This document shows positions 52,784 to 61,470 of a stretch of DNA of 64,000 nt, piece by piece (position 1 is the stretch's first letter; the number at the start of each line of letters is the position of its first letter). Source of the stretch: Psychroserpens burtonensis DSM 12212 (lineage in GTDB: Bacteria; Bacteroidota; Bacteroidia; Flavobacteriales; Flavobacteriaceae); contig NZ_AUDE01000019.1 in the NCBI RefSeq assembly GCF_000425305.1, positions 1 through 64,000 of the forward strand, in the 5' to 3' direction. The position numbers and the translations under genes were made by a program. The notes beneath the pieces were generated by a model, which ran no database searches, was not told where the DNA came from, and saw only the letters and a list, made by a program, of their open reading frames with translations.

Positions 52784-52826
52784 TAAAATTAAGCCATCAA
52801 TATGTAGTTTAAAATGATATATATCA
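52784..52826 (-). promoter_or_regulatory. Fnr-like site and promoter of the hybrid kinase
   Basis: TGATATATATCA (52815-52826) lies 91 bp before the kinase ATG; the -7 box TAATTTTA (52784-52791, 7/8) starts 35 nt after the first base of the site. Confidence 0.72.
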
Positions 52827-52831
52827 TATTG

Positions 52832-53662
52832 TTATGCAGGAATCACTAAAAAAGGAATTAATGGATGAAAGCCAATTTTATGTATCACTGGTTCTTTCAC
52901 GATAGTCTCTATGAAACTGTGTTTGTAGTTAATCATAGCAAGAATGTTCACGTCTGCTGATTCGATAAAATCATTGATTTCAAGAGTCTTTTTTGCATAA
53001 TTAGGCATAAAATGAAAACTAGTATTATGATTTTTTAAATGGCTCTCTAATAAGGCCATATTATACTCTTGGATACCTGTGAGTTTTTCTTTAGAAAGAA
53101 TGCAAACAGGCATAATCTTAGAATCATAAAGTTCTGCCAGATCTCTTAAAGGGTCTAATTCCTTATAATCATAACAACGACTAAAATCTGTTGGAAATCC
53201 TATTTGTTTTGGTTCAACAAAATCAAACTCATCTGGTACAATTAGAACAGGACAGTGTCTTACTTTTTTAATAATTTTAACTGTATGACTTCCGAAGAAA
53301 AACTCTTTAGCTCCTGTTGCACCTTTTGTTCCCATAACAATGAGGTCTATGTTATGTTTGTTAACAGCAGTTTCTATGCCACTTTGGACGTCTTCAGAGC
53401 TCAATATAATTTCAAAATTATGGTTGGCATTTATATTGCTGTTTTCTGCCATGTCTTTTAGTTCTATGAGCTCTTTCATAGCGTTTTCTGCCATAACACG
53501 TATTAATTTATTAGACATAGTAGACATCGTTGAAACAACCATTTTTGATGCATGTAAAAAGTAAAATGTGCAGTATTCTTTTGAATATAATTTTAAAGCA
53601 TAAACTGCTGCACTCCAAGCGTTATCTGAAAAATCTGTTGGTAATAAGATGTTTTTTTTCAT
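52832..53662 (-). CDS. Tandem universal stress protein
   Basis: 276 residues, two Usp domains. N-terminal domain start LPTDFSDNAWSAAVYALKLY, ATP-binding GTKGATGAKEFFFGSHT at about 116-132. The C-terminal half has FPTDFSRCYD and an NYKHSF segment in place of the glycine-rich signature, ending in a hydrophobic IPFLVIP strand. Only a half-site resembling the Fnr-like motif is seen upstream, with TAAATTTA as a possible -7 box. It is one of five related Usp genes in this island. Confidence 0.93.
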   Translation of the reverse strand: MKKNILLPTDFSDNAWSAAVYALKLYSKEYCTFYFLHASKMVVSTMSTMSNKLIRVMAENAMKELIELKDMAENSNINANHNFEIILSSEDVQSGIETAVNKHNIDLIVMGTKGATGAKEFFFGSHTVKIIKKVRHCPVLIVPDEFDFVEPKQIGFPTDFSRCYDYKELDPLRDLAELYDSKIMPVCILSKEKLTGIQEYNMALLESHLKNHNTSFHFMPNYAKKTLEINDFIESADVNILAMINYKHSFIETIVKEPVIHKIGFHPLIPFLVIPA

Positions 53663-53738
53663 ATCTAAAAATATCTAAATTTACTTCGGAAACTAGCGTG
53701 TATTATGATAAGCTAAAAGAATGATAATACATATTGAA

Positions 53739-54584
53739 CTATATTTTCACAGGGAGTACTAAAAACGGAATGTTTAAATGAAACCCAATTTGATTCACCG
53801 TATTCCTAAAGAATAGATTTTCATAAAATGAATGTTTATTATTAATCATGGCTAGTAAATTGATTTTATGCTTCAATTGAAATTCACTAATGGCCTCTGT
53901 GATGTTCATACTTCTAACATCATGGAATAAAAAAGCAGTGTGTTCAAAAATGGATTCTAAATTTGATTTATTGTCTTTCTGCCTTTGCGTTAAATCATAA
54001 CCTGTAGAAATATGCATCGCGTTAATTCTAGAGTGATTTGTCGCAACTATTTCTTGTAAAATATTAAGTTGTGCGTTTTTATAGTGAACTTCTAAATCTG
54101 TTGGAAATAAGATTTCATGTGGTGCTTCATATTTGAAGTGGGATGGAATAGCTAGAATTGGGCATTTTATTTCTTTGAATACATGTACTGTATTTGATCC
54201 AAATAAGACTTCTTTTGCTCCAGTAGCTCCTTTGGTGCCCATGACTAGAAGATCAATATTGTACTTGATGGCAACCTCTTTAATGCCTAAAATCAAGGTG
54301 TCAAATCTAGCTATGGTTTCAAATTTATGCTTTGTATTATTTCCAAATTCACTAGAGATTTTATCAACCAACTCTTTTAAGTTTTTTTGTGACGTATTTC
54401 TAATGGCATCACCTAAACCAAATTGTGCAGGATATCCCATGACATACTCAACATGGTAAATGACAGGCGTATAGGTGTTCAGTATATAAAAGGTGCATGC
54501 TTCCTCTTTAAAGAGATGTAAGGCATAGCTAATAGCGTTCCAAGAATTCTCAGAAAAATCAGTGGGTAATAAAATATGTTTCAT
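53739..54584 (-). CDS. Tandem universal stress protein
   Basis: 281 residues, two Usp domains, close in pattern to the neighbouring Usp genes. The first has LPTDFSENSWNAISYALHLF and GTKGATGAKEVLFGSNT (about 118-134); the second has NNKHSFYENLFF instead of the glycine-rich signature and ends IPFLVLP. A degenerate Fnr-like sequence (54625-54636, TGAA-N4-ATCA on the minus strand) lies upstream, with only a weak -7 box at the right distance. Confidence 0.93.
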   Translation of the reverse strand: MKHILLPTDFSENSWNAISYALHLFKEEACTFYILNTYTPVIYHVEYVMGYPAQFGLGDAIRNTSQKNLKELVDKISSEFGNNTKHKFETIARFDTLILGIKEVAIKYNIDLLVMGTKGATGAKEVLFGSNTVHVFKEIKCPILAIPSHFKYEAPHEILFPTDLEVHYKNAQLNILQEIVATNHSRINAMHISTGYDLTQRQKDNKSNLESIFEHTAFLFHDVRSMNITEAISEFQLKHKINLLAMINNKHSFYENLFFRNTVNQIGFHLNIPFLVLPVKI

Positions 54585-54646
54585 CTGTTGATATGTATTT
54601 ATTGATTAGTAGCATTAATTGTAATGATTCATTTCATAATAAAATT

Positions 54647-55495
54647 TTAAAATCGCGCTGTATTTTGCATGGCAAGTATTGGTATATGTAAGCCAAGACT
54701 AACTTTATCAATGGTAGATGGAAATAGCATGTCCTCTAAAAAGGAGTGTTGTGTGTTAACCATTGTAATGATGTCTACGTCATTTTCTGTTATATAAGTT
54801 TTTATCGTATCTGCTATTTTTTTACTGTCTTCCTGGATAAAATTCACCTCGTTGTTGCTAAGTGTGTTTTTTATAAAAGATTGATTATCCTCTTGTCGCA
54901 TTGATAATTTATGACTTTTTGAGACGTACAAAACATCTATTGTACTTCTATATGATTTTGCTAATTCTGACAGTAATTTTAGTTCACGACGCTTATACGG
55001 TATTAAATAGTTGGTTGGAAATAAAATATGTTTAGGTTGTGTATTGGTGTAATTAGATGGGATTGCAAGAACAGGACATTGTACATATTTAAGCACTTGA
55101 AACGTTTGGCTTCCAAATACTATATGACGCTCGTCTGATTTTCCTTTTGTCCCCATAATAATTAAATCTATGTTTTTAGCATCTGTAATCAGGTTTGCTT
55201 CTTCAACTAATGTATTATATGCCGAAATAATATGATACGTAAACCTTGGGTTTGGAGCCATGTCTTTAACCGTTTTAAGCAGTTGCTCTAAATTGGTTTG
55301 AGATTGGTGTCTAACGTTATCTAATACATCGTCAAAAACCTCGCGTGAAAGCAATTCTTCATGGTCGTAAAACTCATTTTGATAGGCATGCATAAAATAG
55401 AATTTAGTTTTTTGATATTTAAAAAACTCCAATGCATAGGTAATAGCATTCATTGCGTTTTTAGAAAAATCTGTAGGAAGTAGTATAGATAACAT
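54647..55495 (-). CDS. Tandem universal stress protein
   Basis: 282 residues, two Usp domains. LPTDFSKNAMNAITYALEFF opens the first, with GTKGKSDERHIVFGSQT at about 115-131; the second has FPTNYLIPYKRRELKLL and an NTQHSFLEDMLF segment. This copy has an exact Fnr-like site at 55552-55563 and a well-placed -7 box, so it is the best supported regulated Usp together with the one at 57047. Confidence 0.93.
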   Translation of the reverse strand: MLSILLPTDFSKNAMNAITYALEFFKYQKTKFYFMHAYQNEFYDHEELLSREVFDDVLDNVRHQSQTNLEQLLKTVKDMAPNPRFTYHIISAYNTLVEEANLITDAKNIDLIIMGTKGKSDERHIVFGSQTFQVLKYVQCPVLAIPSNYTNTQPKHILFPTNYLIPYKRRELKLLSELAKSYRSTIDVLYVSKSHKLSMRQEDNQSFIKNTLSNNEVNFIQEDSKKIADTIKTYITENDVDIITMVNTQHSFLEDMLFPSTIDKVSLGLHIPILAMQNTARF

Positions 55496-56018
55496 AGTGA
55501 TCGTTTTTAATATTCACTAGTAAAATTAAATAGTTGACTATGTAAAAACTATGATATATATCAGATACAACTTTTTAGCAATCTTAGTGTTTTGAAGCTC
55601 ATGGTTGTCGCTAAAATGTTTGTAGATGGCTGCTTTTTTGAATGTAGTGTTATCGTTTGATCTTTGATTTATTACTTGGTTAAGCAGTAAATTAAATAAA
55701 AATGGAGCGCATCAGAGGGGAAACTGCAAGGCTTTATGAGTTGGTCATAATTAACAATAAATGAGAGACATTGTCGCTAGTTCGTTCTTTTTATTTTAGC
55801 TGTTATTTAGGATTTATGGCTAATTCGTAAATTGCTGTGGGAGCATAGGTATTAAGATAATAGTGTAATAAATGCCCCAATTATAGTACCTTTAATAATG
55901 TCGATGGACTATGTTTTTAAATTGGCTTGAGTGAGTAATACTGCAATATGCTGAATTTTCGATTTGAGCAATAATTAAACGTTTTGCTTTAGACTATTTT
56001 TTTTCAAAAATTAATATG
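55496..56018. other. Intergenic region with one regulatory site
   Basis: The left end carries the Usp promoter and its Fnr-like site (55521-55563). I see nothing in 55570-56018: no ORF, no hairpin with a T run, no repeat. Confidence 0.5.
55521..55563 (-). promoter_or_regulatory. Fnr-like site and promoter of a Usp gene
   Basis: TGATATATATCA (55552-55563); -7 box TAATTTTA (55521-55528, 7/8) starts 35 nt after the first base of the site, and the Usp ATG is at 55495. Confidence 0.78.
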
Positions 56019-56288
56019 TTATTCCACTTCGTTTTTTGCCTTTTTGTATTTAGTATGTTCTACTTTTTTCTTTTCTAAAATAGCATAAAATTTACGAGGT
56101 GAGATTCTTAAGTCTTTTGTTATTTCACTTACTTTTTTCTTACTTTTTTTATAAAGTTTAAGATTTTCATTCACTTCTTTATTGAAGTAATACTCTTTCA
56201 GTTGATCAATAATTTGTAATTCTGTTACATTAGATTCTCTTGCGTAAGTTTCTAATTCTGACTTGATTTTGGATAAACTATTTTTCAT
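56019..56288 (-). CDS. Small basic helical protein, possible DNA-binding
   Basis: 89 residues, rich in Lys and Glu, all helical. The middle section KKSKKKVSEITKDLRISPRKFYAILEKKK looks like a helix-turn-helix (ITKDLRISPRKFYAIL), which suggests DNA or RNA binding, but I cannot name a family. The Fnr-like promoter at 56494-56536 reads toward it across a structured 200-nt leader containing the 56-bp palindrome. It may therefore be a leader-controlled member of the regulon. Confidence 0.72.
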   Translation of the reverse strand: MKNSLSKIKSELETYARESNVTELQIIDQLKEYYFNKEVNENLKLYKKSKKKVSEITKDLRISPRKFYAILEKKKVEHTKYKKAKNEVE

Positions 56289-56385
56289 AATTTTTGTTTT
56301 TAGGGTTTTGCGTCAATGAATGGGAAATTTATAGTATGCACATTGTTTTGGATGTAAAATACGTATTTTGGATTAGTTTTAGGGC

Positions 56386-56441
56386 CTATTAATTTTAAAG
56401 GAATCCAAATATTAATATTTGGATTCCTTTAAAATTAATAG
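56386..56441. repeat. Perfect 56-bp palindrome
   Basis: 28-bp arms meet without a spacer at 56413/56414 and show no mismatch. The core is GGAATCCAAATATTAATATTTGGATTCC. It lies between an Fnr-like promoter (56494-56536) and the small helical protein gene. RNA from either strand would form a long hairpin; the flanking T run is short, so it is a weak terminator at best. Confidence 0.95.
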
Positions 56442-56489
56442 TAAATAAATTGTTAAGAATCCCCATTCTTACTGTCATCGTTTGATGAC
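56386..56489 (-). ncRNA. Candidate structured small RNA or leader
   Basis: The predicted minus-strand start is about 56489, 5 nt after the -7 box. The RNA would begin with the hairpin GTCATC-AAAC-GATGAC (56474-56489) and then contain the palindrome. It could end there as a roughly 100-nt RNA or continue into the gene at 56288. Confidence 0.4.
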
Positions 56490-56493
56490 TTAA

Positions 56494-56536
56494 TAAATTT
56501 AATAAACTGTGAATTAAAATTAACTGATATATATCA
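56494..56536 (-). promoter_or_regulatory. Fnr-like site and promoter of the palindrome leader
   Basis: TGATATATATCA (56525-56536) sits in the larger palindrome AACTGATATATATCAGTT. On the minus strand the -7 box TAAATTTA (56494-56501, 7/8) starts 35 nt after the first base of the site. On the plus strand no -7 box is found at that distance. Confidence 0.72.
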
Positions 56537-56647
56537 GTTGGGTTATTATTTGTTTTAACTAGTTAGTATCGCCTTAGTTATTTCCTAAGCGTTTGGTTTG
56601 CTAAAAGGACTTAAAATCTATATGAGCATGTTCTTTGGTTATAAAAT

Positions 56648-57034
56648 TTATATAGTAATGATATCATAAACCACATTAAGTAAAAAGAGGCCTACCAGGA
56701 ATAATAAAGTGTAAGCCACTTGTACCAGTTTAATATTGGTGATTTCTAACCAAGCTACAGTTTTTTTTGGAAATATAAATAACACTAACCCAAGATATAG
56801 TGATGACCAACCTATTAGGGTAATAATAAGTTTATAGCTTGGTTCCCAAACATTATGAAACAAAATATTTAGCAGTCCAATAATGATAGCTAGAAAAGAA
56901 AAAAGGATTAAGAATTTTTCATCTTTAAGGTCATTAAATATTTGTTTTATACGTTTTGGGTTAAAGCTTAATATTAAAAAGAAAATAATAAGATACCAGC
57001 CCCAAAACTTTGCTAAAAAAATTGATTGATTCAT
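56648..57034 (-). CDS. Small four-helix membrane protein
   Basis: 128 residues with four hydrophobic segments (about 8-25, 43-60, 68-87, 100-124) and basic loops (NPKRIKQIFNDLKDEK). No catalytic motif is visible and I do not recognise the family. It starts 12 bp after the Usp gene at 57047, so it is cotranscribed with that Usp from its Fnr-like promoter. A function in the membrane under stress is inferred only from position. Confidence 0.75.
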   Translation of the reverse strand: MNQSIFLAKFWGWYLIIFFLILSFNPKRIKQIFNDLKDEKFLILFSFLAIIIGLLNILFHNVWEPSYKLIITLIGWSSLYLGLVLFIFPKKTVAWLEITNIKLVQVAYTLLFLVGLFLLNVVYDIITI

Positions 57035-57046
57035 AATTACTGTTTT

Positions 57047-57889
57047 TTATTCGTGTAATACTAAAAAAGGAATGTGTGTGTGATATGTTATTTTTTCAAC
57101 TCTAGTATGAAATAACATGTTTTGAAAATAATTAAGATTTTTGGCAACCATAACAATCATATCAACACCTTTGCTTTCTACAAAGCATTGTATGGCATTT
57201 TCTACATTTTTATTGGTAAGAAAATGAAAACTCGGCATAAAATCTTCGAAATAATCATTCAATACATCTTTGTTTGTGAGCTGCTCAGTATTTAGTTTGG
57301 TGTCTTTTTTATGAATATGAATAATTCTTAAATTAGCTTTAACCATACTTAAAATAGCTGTAAATGGTTGAAGTATTTTTATATCATAAGATAAGTTGTA
57401 ATCTGTTGGAAATGCAATTTCTTTTAGTTTATCATATTTTGCATGTTCTGGAACAACTAAAGTGGTACATTTTACTTTGGTAACAACATCGCCTGCATTG
57501 CTTCCAATGATATATTCTTCAAATCCTGAGGCACCTTTTGTACCCATTATTATCATATCAATTTTTTTATCATTAATATGCTTTCTAATAGACTCGACAA
57601 AAAAACTATAATCAACTATAGTATAAAATTTATGCTTTTTGTTATGCTCAAGGTGGTCGCTAATTTTTTTTAATAGAGATCTTAATTTTTTCTTGGAGGG
57701 TTTAACATAAGTGTCTTCTATAGCTTCTTGAGTAGGTATATAAATAGCATCTCCAACGATAATATTTTCTACTTTATTGATGTGAAGTACATAAAAATTA
57801 CAAGTTGTGTTTTTAAATAAGGCGAGAGCATACACAATAGCATTCCATGAGTTATCAGAAAAATCTGTTGGTAATAAAATATTCATCAT
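57047..57889 (-). CDS. Tandem universal stress protein
   Basis: 280 residues from ATG at 57889; a second ATG follows at once. Two Usp domains: LPTDFSDNSWNAIVYALALF and GTKGASGFEEYIIGSNA (about 117-133) in the first; the second has FPTDYNLSYD and a divergent end (VAKNLNYFQNMLF). It carries the strongest promoter of the set: TGACGAATATCA (one mismatch) with a perfect TAGATTTG box 35 nt on. It lies directly downstream of the receiver-cNMP-HTH gene. Confidence 0.93.
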   Translation of the reverse strand: MMNILLPTDFSDNSWNAIVYALALFKNTTCNFYVLHINKVENIIVGDAIYIPTQEAIEDTYVKPSKKKLRSLLKKISDHLEHNKKHKFYTIVDYSFFVESIRKHINDKKIDMIIMGTKGASGFEEYIIGSNAGDVVTKVKCTTLVVPEHAKYDKLKEIAFPTDYNLSYDIKILQPFTAILSMVKANLRIIHIHKKDTKLNTEQLTNKDVLNDYFEDFMPSFHFLTNKNVENAIQCFVESKGVDMIVMVAKNLNYFQNMLFHTRVEKITYHTHIPFLVLHE

Positions 57890-57908
57890 TTAAATTTCTT
57901 ATTCTAAA

Positions 57909-57951
57909 CAAATCTAAATGTAAGGGTCATAAAAACATATGATATTCGTCA
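57909..57951 (-). promoter_or_regulatory. Fnr-like site and promoter of a Usp-membrane protein operon
   Basis: TGATATTCGTCA (57940-57951, 7/8 of TGAT-N4-ATCA). The -7 box TAGATTTG (57909-57916, 8/8) starts 35 nt after the first base of the site on the minus strand. Confidence 0.75.
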
Positions 57952-57974
57952 TATTAGAAAACAATATGGAGCAC

Positions 57975-59027
57975 CTAGGAAATATCTTGTAATTTTTGAA
58001 TATCGAGGACTTTGATGTTTCTGCCTTCTAGTTCTATAAGGCCTTGTTTTTTAAAATCTGAGATCGTTCTAATTAATGTTTCAGTGGCTATTCCAGCAAC
58101 ACTAGCTAAATCATTTCTAGAGATTTTAATAGAATCTTCTGGGTTGGAATTGATTTTTTCAGCAAACCTTAGAATGGTAGAAGCGGTTTTCTTTTGTACA
58201 GAACTGTACGCCATTTGCAAAAGTTGATCTTTAACACCTGTGAGGTCATCAGTGAGTAGTTGAATCACTTCTAAAGTTACTTTATGGTTGTTATTCAACA
58301 CCTCTTTTAGCTCTGCTTTAGAAACACCTACCATTTCTAAATCCTTGATTGCTTTAGCAGTTTCCCTGTAAGGGATGTTTTGTGTAAAGGATGTATAACC
58401 AAATAGGTCATCCTCTTTATGAAGTGCTGTAGTGAGTTCTTTTCCTTTTTCGTCAAATTTATAGCACTTTACAGCACCTTTAATTATTAAATAGATGGTG
58501 TTAGAATTATGGCCTTCTTTGTAGATGGTTTCATTTTTATTGTAATTAAAAATTTTGCCATAATCATCAAAGAAATTTTTTAAATCATTTAATGTTCTTA
58601 TGTCATCTTCAGTATTAGAAGGGGCGTTTTTAAAGGAGTTTCGCTCATCTTTTAAGATAGATGCTTTGGCAATTCGACTTTCAATAGCGCTAATAATTTC
58701 ATCTTCGTTAAAAGGTTTTGTAATATAATCGTCAGCACCTAAATCCATGCCTTTTCTTACGTCTTGTCGTTCTGTTTTTGCAGATAGAAATATAAAAGGA
58801 ATAAACTTTGTTTCATCTTGTTTAGACAAACCTTCGAGCACACCGTAGCCATCAAGAATTGGCATCATGATATCACAAATAATAATATCGGGTTTATGCT
58901 TTGTAGCCATTTCTAGCCCTATTTGACCATTACTAGCCGTTAGTGTTTCATAATTGGAAAGTTCTAAAAGCTCAGCAGTATTTTCTCTTAATACACTATC
59001 ATCCTCTATTATTAGTACTCTTTTCAT
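57975..59027 (-). CDS. Response regulator fused to cNMP-binding and Crp/Fnr-type HTH domains
   Basis: 350 residues. Receiver (about 1-120) with EDD near the N-terminus, phospho-Asp in IICDIMMP (about 53), and Lys in ITKPFN. A cNMP-binding barrel (about 148-265, YNKNETIYKEGHNSNTIYLIIKGAVKCYKFDEKG) and a Crp HTH (about 280-350, SRNDLASVAGIATETLIRTISDFKKQG) follow. The recognition helix keeps the Glu and Arg that contact TGA in Crp/Fnr (E-T-L-I-R against E-T-I-S-R in Fnr). No Fnr-type Cys cluster is present, so oxygen sensing must be indirect. The PAS kinase gene precedes it. It is the best candidate to bind the TGAT-N4-ATCA sites nearby. Confidence 0.93.
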   Translation of the reverse strand: MKRVLIIEDDSVLRENTAELLELSNYETLTASNGQIGLEMATKHKPDIIICDIMMPILDGYGVLEGLSKQDETKFIPFIFLSAKTERQDVRKGMDLGADDYITKPFNEDEIISAIESRIAKASILKDERNSFKNAPSNTEDDIRTLNDLKNFFDDYGKIFNYNKNETIYKEGHNSNTIYLIIKGAVKCYKFDEKGKELTTALHKEDDLFGYTSFTQNIPYRETAKAIKDLEMVGVSKAELKEVLNNNHKVTLEVIQLLTDDLTGVKDQLLQMAYSSVQKKTASTILRFAEKINSNPEDSIKISRNDLASVAGIATETLIRTISDFKKQGLIELEGRNIKVLDIQKLQDIS

Positions 59028-59113
59028 ATGTTTATATATATTGTTTTTTAAGGCTCACATGCTGTTCGCTATGCATAATTCCCTTGAGTGATAACGTTTT
59101 TAGCATCCTCGTT

Positions 59114-60619
59114 TCATAGTTGTGCTTTGTTTGGAAGTTCTATAGTGAAAGTTGAACCTTCATATTGTTTACTTACAAATGTAATGGTGCCGTTTAAGTT
59201 TTCTAAATGATCTTTAACGATGTTTAAACCAATTCCTGTGCCTTGCAATAGCAAAGCATTTTCTGCTCTAAAATAACGATTAAATATATTTTTTTGATCC
59301 TGTTGTGGAATACCAATTCCGTTATCTGTTATTTTCAAAATAGTACTATTTTCATTTTGTGAAATATCAATATCTATGATTGTATTTTCAGAGGAATATT
59401 TAATAGCGTTGTATATAAGATTAGATAAGGCTAATTCTAAAATCTTTTCATCTTGGTATAAGGAGATTTCGTCTATGTTTTCGGGATAGTTGATTTGCTG
59501 GCCATCCTTTAGTAACATATTTGCATTGTAGATGACTTCATTTAAAACTTTACTCAATTTAAAGGTGGTAAAATTATAATTGATTTTACCTTTTTCAAGT
59601 TTTTCTACGGAAAGAAAATCATTCAGAATTTTATTTAGATATTGTACTTTATCTGTAATGGTTTTTATGTGTTTTTCTCGTTTAGTTTGTTGCTCAGTTA
59701 ATTTGTATTTATTTAATAATATAGTCGACGTCAAAATGCCACTAAGCGGAGTTTTAAATTCATGGGATACCATTGATAAGAACTTCGTTTTTAAGTCATT
59801 GAGTTCTTTTTCTGCAGATAGAGCTGTTTGTAATTCTTCAGTTCTTAAAGATACCGTTTTCTCTAGTTTTTCTGTATAGTTTTTCTGTTCTGTAATATCT
59901 AGGATAATTGCTAAAAACACATCTCTATCACCCAATTTAGAACGCTGTAGATGAACACTTACTGGATAGATGGTCCCAGATTTTCGTTTATGGACAGTTT
60001 CAAATTCAATTTTGTCAAGATTATCTTGGCTTAATATTTCAATTTCTTTTCTAAACTTTGATTCAGTATAGTCTGGTTTTATGTCTAAAGGTGTCATAGT
60101 TTTTAGTTCTTCTAAACTATATCCTATATTATTTTGGGCACCATGATTAGCATTTATAAATTTTAAGGTTTTAGTATCAAAAACATAAATTTCATTTAAA
60201 GATTCTAGAAAAATCTTAGCTAAATGATTTTTTTCTTGTTCTAATTTTTTTCGCTCAGTAATATCAATAACTAATGCCATTATGTAATTTCTACCATAAA
60301 TGGTAAAGGGATTTAAACTGGCCTCAATTGGAAAAATACTGCCATTTTTTTTTGCGCCAAAAATATCGCGTCCATGTCCCATGCGACGTTGTTTATGCTC
60401 TTTGACAAACCCTTTAAAGTGGTCGCCATGTTTTGCATGATAATTTTGCGGGATTAAAATATTAAGTGGTTGCTTATTGAGCTCATTACTATTGTAGCCA
60501 AACATTGCTTCTGCAGAGGTGTTGGCTTCAACAATAATTTGATGTTCATTAACGACTACGACGCCCTCTGAAACGGAATCTAAAAGGATATTAAAAACAT
60601 CTTGATCTTGCTTGAACAT
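59114..60619 (-). CDS. Soluble PAS-domain histidine kinase
   Basis: 501 residues without membrane segments. Two PAS domains (about 5-120 and 130-245), each ending in DITERKK or DITEQKN; the first has the FixL-like stretch RRMGHGRDIFGAKKNGSIFPIE, but at the place of the FixL haem His I read Arg, so haem binding is uncertain. A coiled linker leads to the H-box MVSHEFKTPLSG (about 290), N-box NLIYNAIKYSS, and G-boxes DNGIGIPQQ and GTGIGLNIVKDHL. It lies 86 bp upstream of the receiver-cNMP-HTH gene and probably phosphorylates it. Confidence 0.92.
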   Translation of the reverse strand: MFKQDQDVFNILLDSVSEGVVVVNEHQIIVEANTSAEAMFGYNSNELNKQPLNILIPQNYHAKHGDHFKGFVKEHKQRRMGHGRDIFGAKKNGSIFPIEASLNPFTIYGRNYIMALVIDITERKKLEQEKNHLAKIFLESLNEIYVFDTKTLKFINANHGAQNNIGYSLEELKTMTPLDIKPDYTESKFRKEIEILSQDNLDKIEFETVHKRKSGTIYPVSVHLQRSKLGDRDVFLAIILDITEQKNYTEKLEKTVSLRTEELQTALSAEKELNDLKTKFLSMVSHEFKTPLSGILTSTILLNKYKLTEQQTKREKHIKTITDKVQYLNKILNDFLSVEKLEKGKINYNFTTFKLSKVLNEVIYNANMLLKDGQQINYPENIDEISLYQDEKILELALSNLIYNAIKYSSENTIIDIDISQNENSTILKITDNGIGIPQQDQKNIFNRYFRAENALLLQGTGIGLNIVKDHLENLNGTITFVSKQYEGSTFTIELPNKAQL

Positions 60620-61013
60620 TTTGTTGAGGTTGGATTAAAGAAATTTAAAGATAACTAATCCTATTTAATAATTGTAGCTACTCTGTTAAGTTTTAATGTG
60701 TCATTCTAACTGATCTATGCTCTTCTTCAAGGTGCCTATGAAGATTATTTAAATTATAAAAATATAGCGATTTGAAAGTTATTGAAATTTTGTGGAATAT
60801 TAAAATCAATATAAAGGATATAGTCCATGAAGCTGCAAAACATTCTAATGGTATGAAGTGGGAATGTATTTAGGATTCAAGTTTGTGCAAAGGATACTCA
60901 ATTTGTTAGTAAAAACTAATGTGATTTTTTAGTAGTTAAAAATTGAAATGTCAAATATGCTATTATAAATCTTTCTTAGATAATAGCTTTGAAATGTTTT
61001 ATAATATGAGTGC
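60620..61013. other. Intergenic region upstream of the PAS kinase
   Basis: A possible kinase -7 box (TATCTTTA on the minus strand) lies near 60640-60650. One plus-strand open stretch (about 60765-60870) reads SDLKVIEILWNIKINIKDIV without a start codon; I do not consider it a gene. No other signal. Confidence 0.45.
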
Positions 61014-61451
61014 TCAGGCAGCAATACTATTTATAAATTGTTCAAACTTTTGGATTATTAATTTTTCATCTAGTTCCTCTAAATTATAAGTGCCTAAATG
61101 TTCTTCTACAGTCTCGTTTTCTATCTCGTGTGTTGCAGTGAACAAAATACGTATAGATATATTGTAAAGGCTGTTTTGTGAGAAAACAAGGGAGTAACTG
61201 GTCTTGTTGAGGCCTACATTTAAGGTATGTAGTGTGTCTAAGGGATGAGGTCTTAAGACTTGAAATGCAATATTGATATACCCTTTAGGATCTAACCATT
61301 TAAGTACTTGCATTTGACTACCCAGGCTGTGTTTTTCAAAACTATGACTAAGCATAGTTCTTATGAAATTCACTTTTTTAGAAGATGCATATTTGCTAAT
61401 AATTTTGTTGTCTAGATTTAGATAAACGCCATAATTTTTATTTTTTGCCAT
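61014..61451 (-). CDS. Hypothetical protein of the Fnr-like regulon
   Basis: 145 residues, mixed alpha/beta, with no signal peptide or membrane segment and only Lys-rich termini (MAKNKNYGVYLNLDNKII). It ends with a helical IIQKFEQFINSI. I recognise no family. It is transcribed divergently from the TerB-like operon, and both promoters share one Fnr-like site placed 51 bp from each start codon. Confidence 0.72.
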   Translation of the reverse strand: MAKNKNYGVYLNLDNKIISKYASSKKVNFIRTMLSHSFEKHSLGSQMQVLKWLDPKGYINIAFQVLRPHPLDTLHTLNVGLNKTSYSLVFSQNSLYNISIRILFTATHEIENETVEEHLGTYNLEELDEKLIIQKFEQFINSIAA

Positions 61452-61470
61452 GATTTTCGATATTTAGGGC

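Noticed and set aside
53663-53738. Fnr-like site upstream of the Usp gene at 52832
   Set aside because: Only one half-site (ATCA) is present, one base off the 35-nt offset; not counted in the regulon.
54594-54636. Eighth Fnr-like site upstream of the Usp gene at 53739
   Set aside because: The site has one mismatch and the -7 sequence at the right distance (TAAATACA) is poor; kept out of the core set.
60765-60870. Open plus-strand frame with protein-like composition
   Set aside because: No start codon, only about 35 codons, and no family match that I know.
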